From positions 1 through 7,786 of the forward strand of contig JAEDMC010000140.1 of assembly GCA_016303225.1 (NCBI GenBank): DNA of 7,786 nucleotides, written 5' to 3'. Positions 1-6,024 of this stretch are shown in pieces. The notes beneath the pieces were generated by a model that was not told the DNA's origin, ran no database searches, and worked only from the letters and a program-made list of their open reading frames with translations. The translations under genes were made by a program, and so were the position numbers. Every line of letters begins with the position of its first letter. Position 1 is the stretch's first letter. The stretch comes from Kiritimatiellia bacterium. GTDB taxonomy: Bacteria; Verrucomicrobiota; Kiritimatiellia; RFP12; UBA1067.

Positions 1-1003
1 TGCGTCCGCCGTAGGCGATGGACCAGTTGCAGTGCTTGCCGCTGCCGTTGACGCCCTCGAACGGCTTCTCGTGGAGGAGGCAGACGAGGTCGTTCTTCTC
101 GGCGGTCTGACGCAGGACCTCCATGACGAGCATGTTGTGATCGACGGCGAGGTTCAGGTCCTCGAACATCGGCGCCAGCTCGAACTGCGCGGGCGCGACC
201 TCGTTGTGACGCGTCTTCGCGGGGATGCCGAGCCGCCAGAGACGGTCCTCGACTTCGGACATGAACTTGAGGACGCGCGGCTTGATCGCGCCGAAGTAAT
301 GGTCTTCGAGCTGCTGATGCTTCGCCGGCGCGGCACCGAAGACGGTCCGCCCGGTCTGCAGCAGGTCGGGACGCTTCAAGTAGTAGCGCTTGTCGATGAG
401 GAAGTACTCCTGCTCCGCGCCGAGCGTGATCTCGACGTGGGCCTTCGGCTGCCCGAACTTCTTCATCAGCCGCTCCGTCGCGCGGGAGACCGCCTGAATG
501 GACCTGAGGAGAGGCGTCTTCATGTCCAGAGTCTCACCGTTGAAGGAGCAGAACGCGGTCGGCACGCACAGGGTCGCGCCGTTCTCGTGGCGCTTGATGA
601 ACGCCGGCGAGGTCGGGTCCCAGGCCGTGTAGCCGCGGGCCTCGAAGGTCGAGCGGAGCCCGCCCGAGGGGAACGAGCTCGCGTCCGTCTCGCCGCCGAT
701 CAGGTTCTTGCCGGAGAATTTCTGGACGGCCTGTGCGGGCCCGGCCGGCTCCAAGAAGGCGTCATGCTTCTCGGCCGTGCCGCCCGTGAGCGGCTGGAAC
801 CAGTGCGTAAAGTGCGTCGCGCCCTTCTTGAGCGCCCAGTCCTTCATCCCCTCGGCGACCGCATCCGCAATCGTCGGGTCAAGGGGCTCGCCCTTCCGCA
901 TCGTCGCGAGCAGCTTCGTCGCGACCGTCTTCGAAAGATGCGCTCGGATCGCCTTCTCGGAGAAGACGTCTTCGCCATAGGTCTTCAAACTCGTATCCGT
1001 CAT
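1..1003 (-). CDS. glnN: Type III glutamine synthetase, N-terminal part (C-terminus outside window)
   Basis: Glutamine synthetase joins ammonia to glutamate using ATP in the cytoplasm and is the main entry point for nitrogen assimilation. The 334 visible codons carry type III (GlnN) features: the N-terminal block FPSGGLRSTFEARGYTAWDP (residues 111-130), the catalytic-domain strand GAEQEYFL (195-202) with metal/substrate acidic residues, RHNEVAPAQFELAP (265-278) and NGSGKH (319-324). GlnN proteins are usually about 700 residues, so roughly half is missing at the left edge; no stop or frameshift is seen. After NGSGKH the chain reads CNWSIAYGG, where I remember Asn rather than Cys as usual; this is a minor deviation. 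The ATG at 1003 is the only sensible start, since the next Met is residue 35, yet it has no Shine-Dalgarno sequence and sits just 11 bases after a TATAAT. The gene follows folD by 46 bases and probably has its own promoter. Confidence 0.95.
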   Translation of the reverse strand, partial: MTDTSLKTYGEDVFSEKAIRAHLSKTVATKLLATMRKGEPLDPTIADAVAEGMKDWALKKGATHFTHWFQPLTGGTAEKHDAFLEPAGPAQAVQKFSGKNLIGGETDASSFPSGGLRSTFEARGYTAWDPTSPAFIKRHENGATLCVPTAFCSFNGETLDMKTPLLRSIQAVSRATERLMKKFGQPKAHVEITLGAEQEYFLIDKRYYLKRPDLLQTGRTVFGAAPAKHQQLEDHYFGAIKPRVLKFMSEVEDRLWRLGIPAKTRHNEVAPAQFELAPMFEDLNLAVDHNMLVMEVLRQTAEKNDLVCLLHEKPFEGVNGSGKHCNWSIAYGGR

Positions 1004-1014
1004 AACAGATGATG

Positions 1015-1020
1015 ATTATA
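1015..1020 (-). promoter_or_regulatory. Putative -10 box (TATAAT) of glnN
   Basis: The minus strand reads a perfect TATAAT from 1020 to 1015. If used, transcription would begin near 1008, leaving about 5 untranslated bases before the glnN ATG at 1003. I find no good -35 hexamer 16-18 bases upstream, so the promoter would depend on an activator or other contacts, or the match may be chance. The stretch between -10 and start codon has no purine-rich ribosome binding site, which fits a leaderless mRNA. Confidence 0.5.
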
Positions 1021-1022
1021 CC

Positions 1023-1046
1023 AAACCTCAGAGCGTGAAGAGGTTC
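1023..1046. promoter_or_regulatory. Palindrome between folD and glnN (operator or weak terminator)
   Basis: The arms AACCTC (1024-1029) and GAGGTT (1040-1045) are perfect inverted repeats around a 10-base loop, and 1023/1046 adds a G-T wobble pair on the minus strand. It starts 4 bases after the folD stop codon and ends 2 bases before the glnN TATAAT. The stem is short and no T-run follows, so it is a poor intrinsic terminator. Its position across the -35 and spacer region would suit a regulator binding site. A stem of this size can also arise by chance. Confidence 0.35.
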
Positions 1047-1049
1047 TTT

Positions 1050-1928
1050 TCACTTGCAGGTCCTTTTGGCGCTTTCCAGCGTATTCCACAAGAGCATCGT
1101 GATCGTCATCGGCCCGACCCCGCCCGGGACGGGCGTAATCGCGGAGGCGACCTTCGCGCACGACTCGAAGTCTGCGTCGCCGCAGAGGCGATAGCCTTTC
1201 GGCTTGGTGTCGTCCGGCACGCGGTTGACGCCGACGTCGATGACGACGGCGCCCTCCTTGAGCATGTCGCCGGTCAGCGTGTTCGGACGCCCCGCCGCGA
1301 CGACGACGACATCCGCCTGCCGCGTGAAGGCGCCGACATCGGGCGTGCCGGTGTGGCAGAGGGTCACAGTCGCGTTCGTCTCCTTGCGGGCCAGGAGGAC
1401 GGCGACGGGCTTGCCGACGATGTTCGAGCGTCCGATCACGACGGCGTGCTTGCCCTTGAGGTCCATGCCCGAGAACTCGATCAGCTTGATGATGCCGTGC
1501 GGCGTGCAGGGGAGAAAACACTCCTCTCCGATCAGCATCTTGCCGACGTTGATCGGCGTGAAGCCGTCCACGTCCTTCTCCGGCGCGATGGCGTCGATCA
1601 CCTTCTTCTCGTCAAAGCCCTTCGGCAGCGGCAGCTGCACGAGGATGCCGTGGATGGCGGGATCGGCGTTCAGCGCCGCGATCTTGTCGAGCAATTCGCT
1701 CTCGGCGATCGTCGCCGGCATGCGGATCTCGCGCGAGTACATGCCCGCCTCGGCGCAGGCCTTCTCCTTCGCCGTCACATAGCTGACGCTCGCGGGGTTC
1801 TCCCCGACCAAAATGACCGCCAGGCCCGGCGTCACGCCCTTATCGTTCTTCAGCGCCGCAACTCCTGCGGCGATTTCGCCGCGCAGATTCATGGCCAATT
1901 GCTTTCCGTCTATTATCTTCGCATTCAT
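1050..1928 (-). CDS. folD: FolD: methylenetetrahydrofolate dehydrogenase / methenyltetrahydrofolate cyclohydrolase
   Basis: This bifunctional cytoplasmic enzyme interconverts 5,10-methylene-, 5,10-methenyl- and 10-formyl-tetrahydrofolate, using NAD(P), and feeds purine and formyl-Met synthesis. The 292 residues match the usual family length and are complete. Tyr50 and Lys54 in SYVTAKEKA (49-57) match the catalytic pair numbered the same in E. coli FolD; Gln98 in QLPLP (98-102) and Asp121 in PEKDVDGF (116-123) are also present. The dinucleotide loop GRSNIVGKP (166-174) and the C-terminal signature PVPGGVGPMT (267-276) follow in normal order. The ATG at 1928 overlaps the gspK stop as ATGA and has a fair ribosome binding site (GAGGTG a few bases upstream, inside gspK), so it is probably translationally coupled to a secretion gene. 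That company is unexpected for a folate enzyme. Only 46 bases separate its stop from glnN. Confidence 0.97.
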   Translation of the reverse strand: MNAKIIDGKQLAMNLRGEIAAGVAALKNDKGVTPGLAVILVGENPASVSYVTAKEKACAEAGMYSREIRMPATIAESELLDKIAALNADPAIHGILVQLPLPKGFDEKKVIDAIAPEKDVDGFTPINVGKMLIGEECFLPCTPHGIIKLIEFSGMDLKGKHAVVIGRSNIVGKPVAVLLARKETNATVTLCHTGTPDVGAFTRQADVVVVAAGRPNTLTGDMLKEGAVVIDVGVNRVPDDTKPKGYRLCGDADFESCAKVASAITPVPGGVGPMTITMLLWNTLESAKRTCK

Positions 1929-3340
1929 TTCGTCACCTCGTTTTCACTCCACTCGACATATTGAATCTTCTTGTCGCTGATGACGCAACGCGCCTTCACG
2001 ACATACTTCATACCCATCGATTCGCCGGTAATCGTCATCGAGAAATGCTCGACGTCATCGGTCGACTCGTCGTTCTTGCTCTTGGACGACCGCTTTTTCG
2101 TGCCACTTCCGCTGCTGCTTGACGATTCGCCCGGCCACTTGATGTACTCCGAGATCTCTTCGGGCACCTGCACGTCGCAGCCGATGTCATCCACCCGCTT
2201 CTGCAAATCGGCAAAGTCCTTGAACGGCCACCAGGTACGCGTCTCGTCGATGTCGTCTTCGTCCTCGGGCATCGTCTTGATGGCCTCGAGAATGGCGTCT
2301 ATCAGCTCTTCGCTGTCCTCCTGGGCGCTCGTGTCCTCCGGATCGTCCGGGAATATGCCCGGAATGGTCGACAGGTCTTCGCGGCGCGTCTGGTCGTTCA
2401 GCTCGAGCTTCTTGCCGCCGGACACCTTGAAGCGGTCCATGATGCCGGAGAGGACCGGATTGTTCTCGTCGTCCTTCTCATACTTGTCGGCGAGGTCCGT
2501 GCCGTCGTAGAGATGTCCGCCCGTCAGAATGGCGGGGAAGTCGCGAAAACCGCGGATATAGGAGAGTTCCTCCAGTTTCTTGATGGGACCATTCGCGGGC
2601 ACGCGGCGATCCTTGACGGGAATCTCATCCTCCTCGTCGCGCTCTTCGTACCAGGTCTTCTCGGCGCCGTCGTCCTCCTGAGGATTGTATTCCGAATCGG
2701 AAAGCGGTCCCCTGGAAACTTCGTCATCTCCGTCACGCCAGTCCTTCCACGAGGCAATCAGGAGGTTCATCAGGTTGTGCCGCGAACGTCCGCTGCGGTT
2801 CGCATCCTCGACCTCGACCTCAAGCTCCTCAAAGATGCCGCTCTGCGAGAGGATCGTCTGCCAGCGCATCGCATAGTTCTTGTCCTTGTCCTCGCAGAGG
2901 CTGTTGATGTCGATTTTCTCCGTCGCGCTTTCAAACATGAGCTCGACGGTCACTGTCGCCGGCTCGACATCATCCGACTCCTCGTCGTCATCCTCGACCG
3001 AGCCGTCTAGGTTGATGGGGCCGATCTTGCACTTGTGGTCTTGCTTGAGAGCGTACTTCTCAACGCACCAGCGATCCTCCTCAAATGCGTCCTTCCAGTC
3101 CGGGACACCGCTTTTGATCTCCGGATCCTGCACGTTCTGGTACCCCAGAAGAACGACCTCGCCAAGAACGCGTCCGGAATCAATCAGTCGGCGGACGCGG
3201 TTCCGCTCGCGCACATAGATGTCGATGCCGGCCTGTTGTCGTGCTTCAAAGGCGAAGGAGATGACCATCACGGAGAGAATCGCGATGATCCAGAGCGCCA
3301 TGATGAGAACGCTGCCGCGTCGACTGCCGAACCGCGTCAT
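1925..3340 (-). CDS. gspK: GspK: type II secretion minor pseudopilin K
   Basis: GspK is thought to cap the T2SS pseudopilus together with GspI and GspJ in the inner membrane and periplasm. The protein begins with a short basic leader (MTRFGSRRG) then a hydrophobic helix (residues 11-30) with a plausible prepilin cleavage Gly9/Ser10. The position +5 glutamate of other pseudopilins is Met14 here, and its absence is known for GspK and fits a tip position. Family blocks seen are EKIDINSL (141-148), WKDWRDGDDE (198-207), GAEKTWY (225-231), PANGPIKKLEEL (248-259) and DLSTIPGI (322-329). At 471 residues it is longer than the roughly 300-350 I expect; the extra length is largely acidic or Ser-rich linkers (115-126, 331-365, 405-429). 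The ATG overlaps the gspJ stop (ATGA) with GGGAGG 9 bases upstream. Its stop overlaps the folD start. Confidence 0.9.
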   Translation of the reverse strand: MTRFGSRRGSVLIMALWIIAILSVMVISFAFEARQQAGIDIYVRERNRVRRLIDSGRVLGEVVLLGYQNVQDPEIKSGVPDWKDAFEEDRWCVEKYALKQDHKCKIGPINLDGSVEDDDEESDDVEPATVTVELMFESATEKIDINSLCEDKDKNYAMRWQTILSQSGIFEELEVEVEDANRSGRSRHNLMNLLIASWKDWRDGDDEVSRGPLSDSEYNPQEDDGAEKTWYEERDEEDEIPVKDRRVPANGPIKKLEELSYIRGFRDFPAILTGGHLYDGTDLADKYEKDDENNPVLSGIMDRFKVSGGKKLELNDQTRREDLSTIPGIFPDDPEDTSAQEDSEELIDAILEAIKTMPEDEDDIDETRTWWPFKDFADLQKRVDDIGCDVQVPEEISEYIKWPGESSSSSGSGTKKRSSKSKNDESTDDVEHFSMTITGESMGMKYVVKARCVISDKKIQYVEWSENEVTK

Positions 3341-4185
3341 TTGCCGCTGCCTCCCTTCGAGAATTCCGCCACCGGAATGCGCACGACGCGTACGATGGTC
3401 GACTTTTCCTTTTGCGAGAAGAACTCGTCGTCCCGCTTCTCGATGAAGAGCGTCAGTTCGACGGCATAGGGAAAACCATTGTCTTCGTAGGTGTCGGCGA
3501 CGGTATCGGCGTCCTTGTCGTAGGACCCTTTCTTGCCGCTCTTGTCGTTTGTGTTCGAAGGCGGATCCTTGATCGTCCGGCAGCGGAAGCCCACCACGCC
3601 GTCCGCAATCAGCGTCGGCTGCTGGTAGAACTCCTGCGCCTTGTCGTCCTCGGCTGTGGACGCAAGCGCGGGATCGACGAACGCGCGGGCATAGAGCCCC
3701 GTTTTCTTGATTGTCTCGCGGAACCGGAATTTCTCAAACTTGTCGTAGTCACCGTCCTCATTGTCCCCTTCTTCGAGGATCATTACGCGGACGCGATGGA
3801 CCGAGTCCGCCATCGCATTCTCGCTGCCGATCAGGGCCGAGCCCTTCTTCGTCCATTCGATGATGTCCGAGTCGCTCGGACGATCGCCCTCGCGGTCGTA
3901 GGGGTCGTAAAAACCATAGGTGTTGCGCGACTTTGACGGATCGAAGCCCTTGCCGTCGGTCTTTGACGAAGACTCCGACGTGGTGTTCTCGGGATAATAG
4001 GCGCTCCGGAGGGCGATGATCAGCTGATTGAGCGCGTAATCCGTCCGTTGCACCTTGTCCAGATAGTCCGTCGACGCCTGCCAGCCGTGCGTGACGGCCT
4101 GAAACGTCAGGATGCTGAGCGTCGTCAGCATGCCGACGAGCATCGTCGCGAGGAGCATCTCAATCATGGTGAAAGCTTTTCTCAC
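3337..4185 (-). CDS. gspJ: GspJ: type II secretion minor pseudopilin J
   Basis: GspJ is a minor pseudopilin that forms a tip complex with GspI and GspK. From the GTG at 4185 the product is 282 residues beginning MRKA, then FTMIEMLLATMLVGMLTT, a type IV prepilin-like N-terminal helix with Glu at +5 after the expected cleavage before Phe. The residue before the cut is Ala rather than the usual Gly. Later parts (LYARAFVDPAL, PTLIADGVVGFRCRTIKDP, FPYAVELTLFIEKRD) resemble the GspJ periplasmic beta domain, with a long polar, acidic middle. A longer reading from a TTG at 4203 adds six residues, but that TTG has no ribosome binding site. The GTG has GGAGGA 10 bases upstream, gives a standard short leader and overlaps the gspI stop as GTGA, the same join used elsewhere in this operon. 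The stop overlaps gspK as ATGA. Confidence 0.88.
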   Translation of the reverse strand: MRKAFTMIEMLLATMLVGMLTTLSILTFQAVTHGWQASTDYLDKVQRTDYALNQLIIALRSAYYPENTTSESSSKTDGKGFDPSKSRNTYGFYDPYDREGDRPSDSDIIEWTKKGSALIGSENAMADSVHRVRVMILEEGDNEDGDYDKFEKFRFRETIKKTGLYARAFVDPALASTAEDDKAQEFYQQPTLIADGVVGFRCRTIKDPPSNTNDKSGKKGSYDKDADTVADTYEDNGFPYAVELTLFIEKRDDEFFSQKEKSTIVRVVRIPVAEFSKGGSGK

Positions 4186-4637
4186 GATTCGGGCTTCCTC
4201 CAAAGAACAATGTAGCTCTCTTGCTGCTTTTTGCCGCTACCCTTGCCGCGGTCGCCCCAGGTCACGGTGATCCGCACGCGCAAGAGGTTGTTGAAGTGTT
4301 TGAGGTCCTCGTCGCTCATATGCTCGTCGACAAGCTCGCGCTCCCATGTGAAACCGTGGAACTTCTCCTCCTGCGCATCCGTCATCCGTTCGTCCGTCAG
4401 CAGCTCCCACAAGTCGGAGACCTTCAGCTCGCCCGTGTCGATGTCGTCCTCGTCCATCACGGCTTCAAGCGGATAGGCCATCTCGCCGAGGTCCATCACC
4501 TCCTGCGAGGTCTCAAGATCCGGCACCGTCTTCATCAGACGCTGGGACTGGGAAAGCGAAACGAGAATGCCCGCGAGCCCGACGCCCAAGATAATGGACG
4601 CCAACAGCACCTCAAGCAATGTAAATCCTCGTTTCAT
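4182..4637 (-). CDS. gspI: GspI: type II secretion minor pseudopilin I
   Basis: GspI is a small minor pseudopilin, thought to nucleate the GspI-J-K tip of the pseudopilus. The start MKRG then FTLLEVLLASIILGVGLAGILVS gives Gly4/Phe5 cleavage, Glu at +5 and a single membrane helix. The 151-residue length is near the family's usual 120-150. The C-terminal RVRITVTWGD strand (residues 121-130) followed by a basic loop and ESYIVLWRKPES resembles the end of GspI proteins. The middle is strongly acidic. The ATG is fixed by the leader; upstream in-frame codons back to the gspH stop contain no ATG, GTG or TTG. No Shine-Dalgarno sequence is visible: the bases just upstream are the heptad repeat. The stop overlaps gspJ (GTGA). 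Confidence 0.88.
   Translation of the reverse strand: MKRGFTLLEVLLASIILGVGLAGILVSLSQSQRLMKTVPDLETSQEVMDLGEMAYPLEAVMDEDDIDTGELKVSDLWELLTDERMTDAQEEKFHGFTWERELVDEHMSDEDLKHFNNLLRVRITVTWGDRGKGSGKKQQESYIVLWRKPES
4196..4201 (-). promoter_or_regulatory. Ribosome binding site deciding the gspJ start
   Basis: GGAGGA lies 10 bases upstream of the GTG at 4185 and within the 3' end of gspI. The alternative TTG at 4203 lies upstream of this site and has no purine-rich sequence before it, so this motif supports the GTG start. Confidence 0.6.
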
Positions 4638-4640
4638 CTC

Positions 4641-4683
4641 AGACGTTAGGACTTCAGACGTTAGACATAAGACTTTAAGTTAA
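4641..4683. repeat. Degenerate 7-base tandem repeat between gspH and gspI
   Basis: On the plus strand the gap reads as consecutive heptads: AGACGTT (4641-4647), AGGACTT (4648-4654), one extra C, AGACGTT (4656-4662), AGACATA (4663-4669), AGACTTT (4670-4676) and AAGTTAA (4677-4683), the last running into the gspH stop codon. An 11-base copy, TCAGACGTTAG, occurs exactly twice, 15 bases apart. The repeat fills nearly all of the 42-base gap, the only non-overlapping junction inside the pseudopilin block. On the minus strand the gap stays open in the frame shared by gspH and gspI. Function is unknown. Confidence 0.65.
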
Positions 4684-5552
4684 TCTTCATCGCTTCCATC
4701 TCCACCCAGCACCTTGATGGCACCGAACTGGTCGACGTTGAGCATCAGTCCGTCCTCGGGCTTCTTGCCATCCGGATAAATCCAGATGCGGTGAGGTTCG
4801 ACGGCACCGTTCGTCTCCCAGACGACGGACACCGTCTCTTCCATATCGTTGGCGCTCCCGCCCAAAGGGGAAGCGGCGTCCCCGCCGCTTGTCTGGCTTT
4901 TATCCTCCTCTTTCGCTTTCGCCTCGGCCGCCTTAGCCTCCTGATACCGGCTCTTAAGGTAATCAACGTTCGAAAACACCGAAATGCGTGATTTCGTCTG
5001 CACGGCAGTCTCGTCTGTCAACGCCTCATCGCCCTTCAGCACCTTGACGCGCATGCCCTTGACGACGCTTGCGTCCATCGGCGAAAAGAGTATCTCCTCG
5101 ATCGTGTTGCCGCCCGACTCCTCCGCAGACGAAGTCCCCTCGCCAGCCTTGCCGTCAGAGACGGCAGGTTTCGCATTCGCCCCGCGGATATGCACGAGCT
5201 CGCGCTTTTCCGCCGCCGCCTGCGGAAGGTCCTTGTAGTCCATCACGTAATAGGGCTGCGGCTTCACGCCGCCGGACGAAGCAGCCATGATCTTCGCCGC
5301 GACAACGTCGATCTTGACCGCCGGCTCGTCGTCGATCTTCTCGTTCGAATAGCTGACCAGAACCTGCTGACCCGTCACGAGCGCCGTTGAGCGCGCGTGA
5401 CGGATCGCCGCGTAGACATCGCGCGTCGCGCCCTTGACGCGCGCCATGCCCTGTCCGGAGAGAATGCTGCCGACGCCAATCGCCGTCATCGTCGCTAAAA
5501 TGGCGCAGATGACCAGCAGTTCGATCAGCGTAAACGCGCGGCGCACACTCAC
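4680..5552 (-). CDS. gspH: GspH: type II secretion minor pseudopilin H
   Basis: GspH is a minor pseudopilin placed below the tip complex in the pseudopilus. The 290-residue product starts MSVRRA, then FTLIELLVICAILATMTAIG, with Glu at +5 after cleavage before Phe7; the residue before the cut is Ala, not Gly. The stretch AIRHARSTALVTGQQV (49-64) is typical of GspH-like proteins, as is the end, VVWETNGAVEPHRIWIYPDG (243-262), before a final strand and an acidic tail (GGDGSDED). It is longer than usual GspH (about 170-200 residues); two inserts account for much of this, a Gly/Ser-rich one at about 125-150 and an Ala/Glu/Lys helical one at about 200-220. The start is a GTG at 5552 overlapping the gspG stop (GTGA), with only a weak AAGAAG upstream, so coupling to gspG translation is likely. 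The stop TAA is followed by the heptad repeat. Confidence 0.85.
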   Translation of the reverse strand: MSVRRAFTLIELLVICAILATMTAIGVGSILSGQGMARVKGATRDVYAAIRHARSTALVTGQQVLVSYSNEKIDDEPAVKIDVVAAKIMAASSGGVKPQPYYVMDYKDLPQAAAEKRELVHIRGANAKPAVSDGKAGEGTSSAEESGGNTIEEILFSPMDASVVKGMRVKVLKGDEALTDETAVQTKSRISVFSNVDYLKSRYQEAKAAEAKAKEEDKSQTSGGDAASPLGGSANDMEETVSVVWETNGAVEPHRIWIYPDGKKPEDGLMLNVDQFGAIKVLGGDGSDED

Positions 5553-5980
5553 TTCTTCTTGGTTGCGATCGTGTCCGACCGGATGTCATCCTCCGTGCCG
5601 AACTCGGTGTCGGGACCGGCAGAGATGATGACGAAGCGCTTGCCCTTGACCTCGATCTTGAAATCGGAGTCCCAGGGGTCGACCAACGCGCCTTCGCCGC
5701 CGTCCAAGGCCGGCTCCTCGTCGCCGTCGGCCTTCACAAGAACCGACAGGTCGCTCGGCGGCGTCGCCTTCTTCTTGTTGAGCATCCACGTCGTCACCGC
5801 GCCCTTGATGTTGTCCACGGCCGTCTTTGCGGCCGTAATGCGCGTCGACTCGATGTGCCCCGTCACGTTGGTGACGGCGACCGCACCCAAGATGCCGAGA
5901 ATGGCCACGACGACAAGCAGTTCGACAAGCGTGAAGCCGCGCTTCATCGACTCGACTGCAAGATTATTTTCCTGTCTCAT
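5549..5980 (-). CDS. gspG: GspG: type II secretion major pseudopilin
   Basis: GspG is the main subunit of the T2SS pseudopilus, the periplasmic filament that pushes exoproteins through the secretin. Cleavage after Gly15 in SMKRG/FTLVELLVVV leaves a 128-residue mature protein with Glu at +5. The C-terminus has the GspG pattern DPWDSDFKIEVKGKRFVIIS (101-120) followed by AGPDTEFGTEDDI (121-133), where the Asp/Glu residues correspond to the calcium-binding loop of the family. Position 22 of the mature chain, normally Pro in GspG and type IV pilins, is Thr37 here. The start at 5980 is favoured over the internal Met12 because AAAGGAG lies 6 bases upstream; Met12 has none. This gives a longish 15-residue leader. 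It is first in the pseudopilin block, 44 bases after the EF-hand membrane protein gene, with no clear terminator between. Confidence 0.93.
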   Translation of the reverse strand: MRQENNLAVESMKRGFTLVELLVVVAILGILGAVAVTNVTGHIESTRITAAKTAVDNIKGAVTTWMLNKKKATPPSDLSVLVKADGDEEPALDGGEGALVDPWDSDFKIEVKGKRFVIISAGPDTEFGTEDDIRSDTIATKKK

Positions 5981-5986
5981 TTCAAA

Positions 5987-5993
5987 CTCCTTT
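5987..5993 (-). promoter_or_regulatory. Strong ribosome binding site of gspG
   Basis: AAAGGAG sits 6 bases before the ATG at 5980. It fixes the longer 15-residue leader over the internal Met12, and it is the best Shine-Dalgarno match in the pseudopilin block, in keeping with high expression of the major subunit. Confidence 0.75.
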
Positions 5994-6024
5994 CAGATGT
6001 TATTGGCTGTCCACAACGCAAATC

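Noticed and set aside
32..1012. Long plus-strand open frame of 326 codons opposite glnN
   Set aside because: It is the complement of a clear glutamine synthetase frame. The translation is Arg/Leu-rich with no recognisable motif, typical of shadow frames in GC-rich DNA.
1035..1964. Plus-strand open frame of 309 codons opposite folD
   Set aside because: FolD on the minus strand has all catalytic motifs; the plus frame has none.
4186..4203. TTG at 4203 as the gspJ start
   Set aside because: It has no ribosome binding site and would lengthen the overlap with gspI to 22 bases. The GTG at 4185 has GGAGGA upstream and the same GTGA overlap as gspG/gspH.
5981..6024. Weak hairpin (GTTGTGG/CCAATAAC) between the EF-hand gene and gspG as a terminator
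   Set aside because: The stem needs a wobble pair and a bulge and no T-run follows, so it is unlikely to stop transcription.
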